Source: Candidatus Obscuribacter sp.
GTDB taxonomy: Bacteria > Cyanobacteriota > Vampirovibrionia > Obscuribacterales > Obscuribacteraceae
NCBI GenBank assembly: GCA_016712465.1
Contig: JADJQZ010000001.1
Location: 6,956,620-7,020,619 of the forward strand
Direction of reading: 5' to 3'
Length of the DNA stretch: 64,000 bases
Shown here: one piece after another, positions 52,184 to 60,821 of the stretch
Layout of the letters: every line of letters begins with the position of its first letter
How positions within the stretch are numbered: position 1 is the stretch's first letter
Notes under the pieces: generated by a model
The model's database searches: none
What the model was told of the DNA's origin: nothing
Seen by the model: the letters and a program-made list of their open reading frames with translations, nothing else
Program-made: the position numbers and the translations under genes

Positions 52184-53872
52184 TCAGGAATTGGCCGTCA
52201 GGTCTCTGGCTGTTGCTTTCAGGGCTTGCATATCCAGTTTGCCGGTGGCGCCGATGGGCATTTCCGACAACTGAATGAAGTCGCAGACCTTGGGAATCCA
52301 GAGGTTGTCTATCTGATCCGACAGTTGCTTGATTAGCCCGGAGACGCCGGCTTCCGCCAGGCTTCCCAGACCGGTATAGAAGGCCACCAGCCGTTCCCCC
52401 TTGCTCGCGTCGGGAATGCAAGTGACGTGAATGGAAAGTTCGTCCAGCCCGGTGAGCTGGCGCACCAGAGTTTCCACCAGACCCATGGGCACCATTTCAC
52501 CGCTTACTTTGGCGAAGCGGGCCAGGCGGTCGGTGATGTACAGGAAGCCGTCTTCGTCCACATAGCCGATGTCGCCGGTGCGATACCAGCCATCCACGAT
52601 GGCTTTCTCGGTCGCTTCTTGATTGCCGTGATAGCCGTCCATGCGTTGTTTGCCTTTCACCCAGAACTCTCCCTGGTGCTCGCTGCCGCGCCCGGCTATG
52701 AATTCACCGCTAGTGGTATCAACCACGGCTATTGTCGTTCCCGCCGCCGGCAAGCCGACGCTTCCCGGGCGAGAGCCGTAGACGAGGGTGCCCCTGGCCC
52801 CCGTCACCATGGCTGCCACCGACAGGGTGATGATGGGTCCCATTTCCGTGGCGCCGTAGGCTTCGCAGGCGTCAATGCCCAGCTTGTCTTTGATGTCTTT
52901 GCGCAACTCCGGCTTCAGTTTTTCGGAGCCCAGTAGAAGCACATGCACGGATGCGAACTGCTCTCTGGTTGCTTTTATCAAATACATGCGCATGAGAGTG
53001 GGCGCGGTTACGAAAATGGTTACGCCCGCTTCCTGCACTCGTTTGCAGATGCCTCTGATGTCGCGCGGATTGGCGAAGTAGACAGCCTTCCAGCCGAGCA
53101 AAAGGGCGGCCCAGAAGGTGCCGGTGAAGCCCAGGGAATGCGCGAAGGGCAGGGAGCCCAGCACCACTTCCTGTATTTCAGCGCCGGCATCAGGCTGACC
53201 TTCCTGCGTGTATCTAGTGGGATAACGCTCGCTGACGGCCAGCACATTGGTAATGATGCTTTCGTGGCTCAACATAACGCCTTTTGGCCGGTTGGTAGAA
53301 CCGGAGGTGTAGAGCAGGGTGGCTGTGCTGGCTTGCGTCGCAGCCAGTCCGGGCATAGGCTTGGCGTCTTCGGCACCGGCCAAGATTGCGGCTACATCGG
53401 CGAGGACATATTGATTTACCCGTCCTGCCAGTTCGGTCATGTCCAGCACGGTTTTAACAGGTTCGAGCTTGACTGTTTGCAGGAAGGACGGGCTGGAGAT
53501 GACGAAGTCAGTGCCGGCGTCTTCCAGGGTGTAATTGACCAGTTCGTTACCGGTGCCGTAATTGACGTTGACCGGCGTTTTGCCCAGCAATGAAATGGCC
53601 AGATTGGCAATGACGGCGGGGGCGGAAGGTGGAAGGATAATGCCGACAGTTTCGCTGTCCGTTAGTTGCTCTTGCAAGATTAGGGCTATGGCAAGTGATT
53701 TCGCCAGTAAGTCACCGTAGGTGTAGGTACCCTGATCGTCTTCTACTGCGATGCGAGTGGAACAGGTCTTGGCTTTCTGCACGAAGGCCAGTGCTAGATT
53801 CGCCCATTGCGGCTGCGCTTCCGGTAAGGCGACAGGCAGGGTGAGAGTGGGCTTAGAGTTAGTTGCGGTCAT
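52184..53872 (-). CDS. AMP-dependent acyl-CoA/acyl-ACP synthetase
   Basis: A 562-residue acyl-activating enzyme of the ANL superfamily. The nucleotide-binding motif TLLYTSGSTNRPKG (about 186-199), YGATEMGPI, YRTGDIGYVDEDGFLYITDR and the C-terminal GATGKLDMQALK lysine are all present. It forms an acyl-AMP then thioester. With the adjacent PlsC-like gene it looks like Aas (acyl-ACP synthetase/2-acylglycerophosphoethanolamine acyltransferase) split into two proteins, supporting a role in lysophospholipid repair. CGGAGA precedes the ATG by nine bases. Confidence 0.9.
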   Translation of the reverse strand: MTATNSKPTLTLPVALPEAQPQWANLALAFVQKAKTCSTRIAVEDDQGTYTYGDLLAKSLAIALILQEQLTDSETVGIILPPSAPAVIANLAISLLGKTPVNVNYGTGNELVNYTLEDAGTDFVISSPSFLQTVKLEPVKTVLDMTELAGRVNQYVLADVAAILAGAEDAKPMPGLAATQASTATLLYTSGSTNRPKGVMLSHESIITNVLAVSERYPTRYTQEGQPDAGAEIQEVVLGSLPFAHSLGFTGTFWAALLLGWKAVYFANPRDIRGICKRVQEAGVTIFVTAPTLMRMYLIKATREQFASVHVLLLGSEKLKPELRKDIKDKLGIDACEAYGATEMGPIITLSVAAMVTGARGTLVYGSRPGSVGLPAAGTTIAVVDTTSGEFIAGRGSEHQGEFWVKGKQRMDGYHGNQEATEKAIVDGWYRTGDIGYVDEDGFLYITDRLARFAKVSGEMVPMGLVETLVRQLTGLDELSIHVTCIPDASKGERLVAFYTGLGSLAEAGVSGLIKQLSDQIDNLWIPKVCDFIQLSEMPIGATGKLDMQALKATARDLTANS

Positions 53873-53955
53873 GTTTCGTTTCTCCGACTTTCTTGTTGAT
53901 TGGCGATAAATGGGCGCAGACAAATCGCCTGCGCCGGATGGAGGGTGACCAGCGT

Positions 53956-55128
53956 TTAATGGTCGTGCTCGTCCTTGATTTCACCGACAAGGTGTTCCAG
54001 TACGTCTTCGAGGGTGCTGATGCCGACACAGAGTCTTTCTTCCGTATCGTTGATGACAATGGCCATGGGCATCGTTCTGATCAGCAGCATGTGCAATAGA
54101 CTGCTGGCCTGCATGCCGTCGGTGACGCGCAGATACGGCCGCAGGTGTTTGGAAAGATGAAAGTCAACGCTGAGCTGCTTGAGAGCGGCTTCTAGCGCCA
54201 CAGAGCTCATTTTGTCGTCGATTATTTCGAAGAGGTCTTTGGTGGAAAAGACCCCGATGATGTTGTCCCGCCTGTCTTTGTAAACCGGTAACCTGCTGTG
54301 TTTGCAATCAGCCACAACTTTCAGGAGTTGTCTCAAGGAGGTGTTTACTTCCACCATGTCCACCTCGTCCAGGGGGCGCATTACCTCGGAGACCTGCAAG
54401 TCTTGCAGGTCCAGAGCTTTTTGCAGAACATTGTTGATGGCATGACTGATTTCTCCGGCAACACTGCTGCCGTCTATCAAGTGCGACAACTCTTCGCTGG
54501 AGTGAACCGGTTCATGATTGGCCGACTGTTTGATGCCCATTAGCCTCAGTACCGACTTGGTGGCGAAGGAGAAGACGAAGATGAGCGGAAAGACCATGGT
54601 GCGATAGAGCAGAAAGGGACCGGCTGCAATCAGCAGTAGTCTTTCCGGAAAGCGCAGCGCCAGCCCTTTTGGTACTTGTTCGCCCAGCACTACGTGCAGC
54701 AGCGAGAGCAAGCTGAATGAAAGCAGGAAGGAAAGCCCGTTTAAAATTGGCAACTGCTGCAGCGTGGAGACCAGCGCTTCCGGCAGGAAGTTGGCGGCAC
54801 TGGTGCAGAACTGCTCAATGGTGGCAATCAGACCAGCGGGAACTAAACCGAAAGCCCGGTGCAGGATTTCATGCACGGCAGGTTCACCGATCCAGCCCAG
54901 CACCAGGCTGGCAAAAGTGATACCGACCTGGGCGCCCGATATAGTTTCATCCATGTCGTTTTGTAGACGCCGGATCGCTCTGGCGGCTAGAACGCCGTCG
55001 TCGATTAGTTCCGTGACGCGGGTGCGTCGCATTGAGATGAGGGCAAATTCGAAGGCCACGAAAACGCCGTTGGCAGCGACGAAAATAAGCAACAAAAGGC
55101 AGTATGTAAGCAAGTTAGCTGTGGTCAT
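53956..55128 (-). CDS. CNNM/CorC-type membrane protein with CBS pair
   Basis: A 390-residue protein. A DUF21 (CNNM) domain with four helices opens it (MTTANLLTYCLLLLIFVAANGVFVAFEFALISM), containing the GWIGEP motif. Two CBS domains (about 200-320) follow, with SEVMRPLDEVDM and CKHSRLPVYKD. The final CorC/HlyC domain of the usual 420-450-residue family members seems to be absent or very short. These proteins are linked to Mg2+ or other divalent-metal export. It lies 83 bases upstream of the acyl-synthetase gene. Confidence 0.9.
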   Translation of the reverse strand: MTTANLLTYCLLLLIFVAANGVFVAFEFALISMRRTRVTELIDDGVLAARAIRRLQNDMDETISGAQVGITFASLVLGWIGEPAVHEILHRAFGLVPAGLIATIEQFCTSAANFLPEALVSTLQQLPILNGLSFLLSFSLLSLLHVVLGEQVPKGLALRFPERLLLIAAGPFLLYRTMVFPLIFVFSFATKSVLRLMGIKQSANHEPVHSSEELSHLIDGSSVAGEISHAINNVLQKALDLQDLQVSEVMRPLDEVDMVEVNTSLRQLLKVVADCKHSRLPVYKDRRDNIIGVFSTKDLFEIIDDKMSSVALEAALKQLSVDFHLSKHLRPYLRVTDGMQASSLLHMLLIRTMPMAIVINDTEERLCVGISTLEDVLEHLVGEIKDEHDH

Positions 55129-55953
55129 ATGGAAATGGAGTGTAGGTAAATGGAAGCGAACGTCGATGTGGTGACCGTTCGGACTCAGTTTTAGCGTTGC
55201 AAGATTTCTCTTTACTTCAAGGTCTATTGGCCGTGTCCCGATTCGGTTCGCCGGCTTTCAGCCTGGAAGAGCGCTGAAAACTCTGTATGTGTTATTGACA
55301 GGGTTGCAGTTTGTCTGTCTGAGAAAGACTCCCTGACTGGGGTCTCCATGGTCTGGACACTCTTGGTGTTCGATCTTGAAGATTTAGGGAATGATTTCCT
55401 CTTTTGAGAGTGGTTGATGTAACTGCAATTAGGTTCTAGCTCTTTACCGTCCTTGTTGCCAAGAGATTCTTCCTTTTCGTAACTGTATTTAGCCTGTTCG
55501 GCTTCTGAGTGTCGTTTAACACTGACCGTGCTGTTGCTCTCGTGTGGGCGTGGGAGCCGGTTTGACCGGTCTGTGTCGAATCGGTGACTGCCGGCTGACA
55601 ATTTGGCGACAATTTAAAAGGACACTTGCAGGTAGCAACCCCTGGCCTTGTATCTGGGCTTTGAGATCTTTTATGCCGGTAGCGGGTATCGCTTTTGGCT
55701 TACAACCGGCCTGCAAATCGGGGGCTTCTTGTGATTTCCTTGTATGGGTGTCAGGTCTTTGTATGGATATACTGGGCGCGGTTTTGCTCGCCATGACTAA
55801 GAAAAATTAGATTAAGGAAGCGTTGCAAAAGTGTCGGTACCGCCGGTAGTGCAGTAATGCCGCTCCAAGGAAAGTGGTAAGCTCTGGCAATCAAGCAGAA
55901 GGGGCTCCCTCTGCTGCTTTGCTTCGGTTGGAATGTGCAAAGGAGCGATCGTC
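55129..55953. other. Divergent gap of about 0.8 kb
   Basis: No convincing gene. A plus-strand frame (55544-55810) and a minus-strand frame (55224-55601) lack binding sites and have random-looking composition. The promoters of the two flanking genes lie here, unassigned. Confidence 0.4.
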
Positions 55954-56418
55954 GTGACATCTGGTACCTTGACCAATCAGGATAGTCCCGTGTTGCCGAA
56001 CCGTGAAATTGCGGCTGTGGGATTTACCGCTTCCTCTCTTTTGTTTCTCGTTGATTTACTGGCTCTTTTCGCGCTCAAGTTGAAGCTTCCCGAACTGGAC
56101 TGTTTTATGCTGGTGAGCGGCATCATGCTTTCCCTGATCGCCCTTTATGTGGCTCGCGAACTGCAGGCGGATCTCTTCCGTGACGTGGAAGAGCATCCCG
56201 GCTACTTGCTCGACCTGACACAGTTGGCGGCTATGGCCGGTCCCATCGGCATTGCCTGTGCCTGTCTGCACGCATCCGCCCAATCCATTCCGGCTTTTCT
56301 TGGTCTATTCTTTCTCGGCTTTGCGGCCTTTGTCTGGCCCATGTGTGAGATGTTCTATGCCCGCATCTGCAAGCGCCTGCTCAAGGATCGCAGCCAGATG
56401 ATTCTGAAGGTGCGCTGA
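55954..56418 (+). CDS. Small four-span membrane protein, unknown
   Basis: About 154 residues from a GTG with AGGAG eight bases upstream; an ATG at 55933 with a poor site is the alternative. Hydrophobic helices lie near residues 22-43, 50-65, 88-105 and 113-132. No family recognised. Confidence 0.68.
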   Translation: MTSGTLTNQDSPVLPNREIAAVGFTASSLLFLVDLLALFALKLKLPELDCFMLVSGIMLSLIALYVARELQADLFRDVEEHPGYLLDLTQLAAMAGPIGIACACLHASAQSIPAFLGLFFLGFAAFVWPMCEMFYARICKRLLKDRSQMILKVR

Positions 56419-56862
56419 AAGTCCGGCAATTGTCCCATTGGAAATCGGCTTAGTGTACTGAGTTCGCCAGTTGCGCTGTGTCGGTAAATATAGTGTTGTT
56501 TAGAATTCAGTCTTGTGCCTTTTTCGGAGGCGCTACTTCTTGTTAGGGATCTGGTAGCAATTCCTCCATCTCAATTCCCTGGGTTTTTATACCGCTTCAA
56601 TCTTTCCTCTCATCACCGCCTACTCGTAGCTGCCTTACTTGCGCCAACCTGGTTGTTGGTCGTGTAGGGCATGCTCACCGGTTCTTGTGGCGGCGTCGTG
56701 GAAAATTGCGTGGCTGGAGTTGCAGCTTGCGGCAGGCGCAGTAGGGCACTGTCGAAAGCGATACCACACTGGTTCCGTAGCATAAGCCGGAGCCGGTTCT
56801 TTCCTTCCGAACGCAGTTTGCCGTTGGGCATTGCGTTCCATTACTTCGATAGAGACTTGCAA
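56419..56862. other. Gap before the Trp-rich repeat gene
   Basis: Its frame is open upstream to 56671 but the sequence before 56863 does not look like protein. No RNA gene or repeat is seen. Confidence 0.35.
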
Positions 56863-58260
56863 ATGAATGAAAGAGACAATAAAAGCCCGCCGAAAGGCTG
56901 GCTTCTCACAATGGTGGAACTTATCGCCAAGGGCGTAATGGGCTTCTTTATGCTCTTCTACCTGCTGTGGAAGAACACCGCCTCGCCCTTACACAAGGAA
57001 ACCTATGCAAAGTGGGGCTTTCTAGTTGGGCTTGGTCAGTTGACGGCGCTCAGTTCGATGGTCTGGTTTGGCATTACCTTCTTACCCATCCTCAGTCTGT
57101 GGGCCATTCCAACTGCGGTTCTGGTCGGCATCCTGACTTTCAGCCATGGTTTTCCACTGATCTACCTGGGGCTGCTTCGACCTATCTATCGTTCGCTTAG
57201 ATGGGCTTTGCGGCAAATAAGACCGTTGTTGCGAAAAGTCTTGAAACAGATATGGCGCTTCTGTAAGTGGCTTTACCCCCATCTGAACCGCTTTCTGGAT
57301 TGGCTTGCCCCTTACGCAGAGCGCTTCTGGAACTGGTTTACCGGTTGGCTGGACCGCGTCTGGACCTGGGTAACCGTACGTCTGCGTCGTGTCTGGAACT
57401 GGTTTACCGGTTGGCTGGACCGCGTCTGGACCTGGGTAACTGTGCGCCTGCGTCGTTTCTGGAACTGGTTTACCGGTTGGCTGGACCGCGTGTGGAACTG
57501 GGTAACCGTGCGCCTGCGTCGTGTCTGGAACTGGTTTACCGGTTGGCTGGACCGCGTCTGGACCTGGGTAACTGTGCGTCTGCGTCGTTTCTGGAACTGG
57601 TTCAAGGGTTTATTCATTCGCTTCTGGCACTGGTTCGTGCCCAAATTCGAACAATTCTGGACCTGGTTTACCGGCTGGCTGGACCGGGTTTGGACCTGGG
57701 TAACAGTGCGCTTGCAGAGGGTTTGGACCTGGTTCAAGAGTTTGTTCGTTCGCTTCTGGCACTGGTTCGTGCCCAAGTTCGAAGAATTCTGGACCTGGTT
57801 TACCGCTGGTCTGAAACGCTTCGTGACCTGGATTTCCTTTCATTTCAATCGGTTTTGGACCTGGCTCGTAGTTCGGCTCAACCAAGTCTGGAGCAAAATT
57901 ACCAGCCTGTTTGAGCGGTTTTGGAACTGGTTCGTGCCGCTGTTCAACAGAATCTGGCTCTGGCTAAGCTTAAGAGTGGATGCCTGCCTGACCTGGATGG
58001 GAGCCAAGTTTTCCGCACTATGGAAAAGGATTGAGGTTATGGCCGGCTCTCTGTGGACATGGATGCAAGCTCGCTTTGGTCGCTTTAGTGGTCGACTGGC
58101 GGCTTTTGCTTCTGAAGTATGGGCAAGTCTCAGTGCCTGGTTCAGTAGCGTTGGCGCCTGGATGAGTACCATGGCTGATTCCATGAGCAAATGGGCCATG
58201 GAAATCTGGCAAACCATAACTGGAGTTTTCGACCGTTTTAAAGGTCCGGGTAAGCTCTAA
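56863..58260 (+). CDS. Trp-rich 11-residue-repeat (hendecad) membrane protein
   Basis: About 465 residues from the ATG at 56863. Two or three hydrophobic helices (about residues 16-38, 51-68, 73-102) come first. From about residue 155 follow some 23 consecutive 11-residue units, first as near-identical pairs FWNWFTGWLDR + VWTWVTVRLRR, then diverging. Positions 2 and 4 are nearly always Trp, and 11 is Arg or another polar residue. Such 11-residue (hendecad) repeats form long straight amphipathic helices, as in apolipoproteins, alpha-synuclein and perilipins; an aromatic face would insert into a membrane. The basic face suits phospholipid head groups. I know of no family with this Trp-rich version. 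It ends with a short conserved-looking helix. The binding site before the ATG is weak. Confidence 0.8.
   Translation: MNERDNKSPPKGWLLTMVELIAKGVMGFFMLFYLLWKNTASPLHKETYAKWGFLVGLGQLTALSSMVWFGITFLPILSLWAIPTAVLVGILTFSHGFPLIYLGLLRPIYRSLRWALRQIRPLLRKVLKQIWRFCKWLYPHLNRFLDWLAPYAERFWNWFTGWLDRVWTWVTVRLRRVWNWFTGWLDRVWTWVTVRLRRFWNWFTGWLDRVWNWVTVRLRRVWNWFTGWLDRVWTWVTVRLRRFWNWFKGLFIRFWHWFVPKFEQFWTWFTGWLDRVWTWVTVRLQRVWTWFKSLFVRFWHWFVPKFEEFWTWFTAGLKRFVTWISFHFNRFWTWLVVRLNQVWSKITSLFERFWNWFVPLFNRIWLWLSLRVDACLTWMGAKFSALWKRIEVMAGSLWTWMQARFGRFSGRLAAFASEVWASLSAWFSSVGAWMSTMADSMSKWAMEIWQTITGVFDRFKGPGKL
57325..58083 (+). repeat. 33-bp tandem repeat array (11-residue units)
   Basis: About 23 tandem 33-bp units. Units 1-8 (57325-57588) form four near-identical 66-bp pairs, so recent duplication by slippage is likely. 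The copies further on diverge while keeping the Trp positions. Confidence 0.9.
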
Positions 58261-58747
58261 CAGCGACTTTCGGATAAGAACAAGATAGTTGCGACTTTCT
58301 TGTTCACCAGGGATTAGGGGGTGGGAGCACTAGTGTCGAAGCAATTCTTCTCAATCGATGGATTGTCGACAATGTGCTCCCACCCATTTTCCGGAAGCGG
58401 GCTGAACCTCGCTTCAACGATGAACGGTATGTGCTTCGGGTGTAAGCTCAGGCGGCGTCTATTAATGACTCAGATGAATTAAAAAATCTCCGAAAGATAT
58501 TATAGAACGTAGTAGAAACCTGAAAAAAGCAATGCCGGGCCCCGGGATTTAAATTCACCATCGGTGAATCAGGGTTTCGGGCACTTGCTTTGCCTTGTTT
58601 TGCGGTGCCTTGGTCTTCCCTGTCATGGCTTGCTCTAGTCTGCTCTGCTTTGCTTTCTGCTGAAGCCCGGAGGAAGGGATGCTTGCCCAGAGGACAATCA
58701 TCCCTTCTCCGCTGCGTTTGCAAACCGCCGGTTTGCTCAGGGCTCTC
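58261..58747. other. Gap with several hairpins
   Basis: It contains hairpins at 58278-58305 and 58319-58385 and a small ATTCACC/GGTGAAT dyad near 58553-58569. No gene is seen. Confidence 0.4.
58319..58389 (+). terminator. Long-loop stem, probable terminator of the Trp-rich gene
   Basis: GGGTGGGAGCAC (58319-58330) pairs over 12 bp with GTGCTCCCACCC (58374-58385), followed by ATTTT. The loop is long (43 nt) and has its own partial pairing, so the RNA may be structured for another purpose. Confidence 0.55.
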
Positions 58748-59518
58748 TCAATGACTGGGGTCGATGAGGAGCAAGAGGGCCATGATGCCGGTACCGGTCA
58801 GGGCGATGATCAGATGCATGAAGCCCGAGGACAGGTTGGAGTGCTGCCGAATGGCGGGCACCAGGGAGGAGCCGACCATGTACAGGAAAGCACCGGCAGC
58901 CACGGGACCCATGAAGAGAGGGAAGTTTTCCACATGGGTACTGAAGGCATAGGCCAGAAGCACGCCCACCAGGGAGACAAGGCCCGAGAGCAAGTTCATG
59001 AGAATTGCCTTGCGGGGGCTGAAGCCCGAGTGGATGAGCACAGCGAAGTCTCCCATCTCGATGGGGATTTCGTGCACGATGACGGCCATGGTGGTGGCTA
59101 CGCCGACGGCCGGGTCGAGCATAAAGGCGGCGCCGATGATCAGTCCGTCCATGAGGTTCTCCAGGGCATCACCGATCAAGACCATGTAGCCGATGGGTTT
59201 GACCAGATGGGTGTCGTGTTTGCCTACGGAGTGGAGGAACAGATCGATGGCGAAGAAGGTAAAGAAGCCGCCCACCACGAGACCGGAGATGACATGCAGG
59301 TTCACGCCCAGATCCTGGTGTTCGATGATGTGTTCGATGGATTCGGGAATGAGATGCAGCAAGGCATTGCCGACCATGGCACCGGCTGCCAGGCTGAGAA
59401 AGATAGGGGTGATGCGTTCTTGCGAGATCTTGCTGGAGGTCAGCGTCAGTGCTCCGATCAGGGAGACGAGGCTGACGGCAGCGGCGGCAAGCAAGCCGTA
59501 GATAAGAATCAGATTCAT
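58748..59518 (-). CDS. ZIP-family divalent metal transporter
   Basis: A 256-residue protein with eight hydrophobic helices. The metal-binding helix pair is GDALENLMDGLIIGA (Asp117, Asn121, Asp124) and VHEIPIEMGD (His149, Glu150), corresponding to ZIP HNxxD and HEIPxE sites. A His-rich short loop (HSVGKHDTH) lies near residues 96-104. ZIP proteins bring Zn2+, Fe2+ or Mn2+ into the cytoplasm. A Fur-like site lies further upstream (59907-59921). Confidence 0.9.
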   Translation of the reverse strand: MNLILIYGLLAAAAVSLVSLIGALTLTSSKISQERITPIFLSLAAGAMVGNALLHLIPESIEHIIEHQDLGVNLHVISGLVVGGFFTFFAIDLFLHSVGKHDTHLVKPIGYMVLIGDALENLMDGLIIGAAFMLDPAVGVATTMAVIVHEIPIEMGDFAVLIHSGFSPRKAILMNLLSGLVSLVGVLLAYAFSTHVENFPLFMGPVAAGAFLYMVGSSLVPAIRQHSNLSSGFMHLIIALTGTGIMALLLLIDPSH

Positions 59519-60283
59519 GATGTTTGTCCTCAGTTTGTTCGCCTGCCTGCCATTGCGACTGCGTCAAACACCGGATCACCAAGAGACGGTAACCTGTGTT
59601 TTTATTGCGGGCGATGGTGCGGAGGAGAGGTTTCTGTTTGGTTAGACTTGTCGGAAGGGGTGGAGAATTACCCCTTGAACCTAGTCTTACCGGGGTGGCT
59701 GAAACAAGCCTTCTCTTCCGAAAGGTATGGTGGGTTTGAGTTTTGGGAGTTTCTCTCGGGCCGCGGTAGAGCTTCGGGAAGGGGCAGCCGGGCAGTGAAT
59801 TCGAACCCTCCGGGGAAAGGGCCCGGGCTCAGATTAGCTGGAATACACTTAGCGCAGGTTAACTTTGGCGAGCAAAGCTGATTCTTCACTCGCGCAGCTA
59901 TAATAATGACAATCGTTTTCATTTTGTCCAGCTGTCTTAACCACTGCTGCTTTTTGACCGGCTGTAGGTCCCTGCTAATTACTAAAGGTAATGGTAGAAC
60001 AGTCTTCGCGCAAACTGCGGTAGCGGCAGCTCCGAAGCAGATAAGCCAGAATATAGCTGCGTCTGCTTAATTAGTACTCAGTATGGTTTTTGAAATCAAG
60101 AAATCAATAGGCACTAATTGCTAAAGAATAAAGGTCAGTTTTTTTTCAACCCCACAGATCCTCGAGCCCCAGATTTAGATAACTAAGCCTATATCAGAAA
60201 CAGCCCAGTGCCCACTGACGCACGCGGCGCAGCTTAGCTTGATCTGGAATTGAGTTTCTCGTGCAACCAACAAAGGAGCTCTC
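59519..60283. other. Gap between divergent metal-transporter and membrane-protein genes
   Basis: It has a Fur/Zur-like dyad at 59907-59921 and a TATAAT at 59899-59904. An 84-codon minus frame (59668-59922) starts inside the dyad and has low-complexity Pro content, so I reject it. Confidence 0.45.
59907..59921. promoter_or_regulatory. Fur/Zur-like operator
   Basis: TGACAAT, one base, GTTTTCA: an imperfect 7-1-7 dyad close to the Fur-family consensus TGATAAT-n-ATTATCA (11 of 14 arm positions match). It directly follows TATAAT (59899-59904). It lies 388 bases upstream of the ZIP gene and 362 bases before the next plus-strand gene, so which it controls is uncertain. Confidence 0.5.
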
Positions 60284-60751
60284 ATGGAGTCTATCCTCGG
60301 TCTGGCCTTTTCCAGCCTCGTCTTCATGCTTGTCTATCAGTTCCTGGCGCCCTGGTTCAGCGGCAGAACAGTGACCTTCAGTACCCCTGATCTCGGACCC
60401 AAGTTCCTCTTCGGTCTGCTCATGACCTTGGGCACTGCGCTGTTCATGAGCTTCGCCGTGTTCGCCTTCGTCTTCCTGCTCCTGCCCTTCTTCGTTCTGG
60501 CGGCGGCAGCTCCCGGGCCGATGACCTTCCTGCTGGTGCTGGGCGGTACCGGTCTGGCTGTGCTTCTGAGCGTGCAGGTGTCCCATTGGGTCATGACCAT
60601 CATCGCCGGCAAGCTCATGCCTTCCACCATCACCGTTCCCAGTGCCGGTGCGGCCTGGAAAGCAGCCTGGGCACCCACAGTGGTTACTCTCTTGCCCTAC
60701 CTGTTCATGGTCTTCCTGCCTCTGGTTGGTTTCTCCATCCTGGCGGCTTGA
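60284..60751 (+). CDS. Small four-span membrane protein, unknown
   Basis: A 155-residue protein. Four hydrophobic helices (about 4-20, 43-75, 82-105, 130-152) and a phenylalanine-rich centre are visible. AAAGGAG lies seven bases before the ATG. It lies 70 bases ahead of a larger membrane protein on the same strand. No family recognised. Confidence 0.72.
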   Translation: MESILGLAFSSLVFMLVYQFLAPWFSGRTVTFSTPDLGPKFLFGLLMTLGTALFMSFAVFAFVFLLLPFFVLAAAAPGPMTFLLVLGGTGLAVLLSVQVSHWVMTIIAGKLMPSTITVPSAGAAWKAAWAPTVVTLLPYLFMVFLPLVGFSILAA

Positions 60752-60821
60752 GAAGGTTTCGAAAATGCATTAGAGCCACCGCAAATGGTTGCAGTGGCTC
60801 GCAACCCCCTAGAGGTCCTAA

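Noticed and set aside
57267..57914. Second and antisense open frames across the Trp-rich repeats (also minus 57312-57776)
   Set aside because: A repeat of length divisible by three keeps all frames open together; the Trp frame has membrane helices at the start and periodic chemistry.
59668..59922. 84-codon minus-strand frame starting in the Fur-like dyad
   Set aside because: Low-complexity Pro/Gly content, and its ATG lies inside a likely regulatory site.
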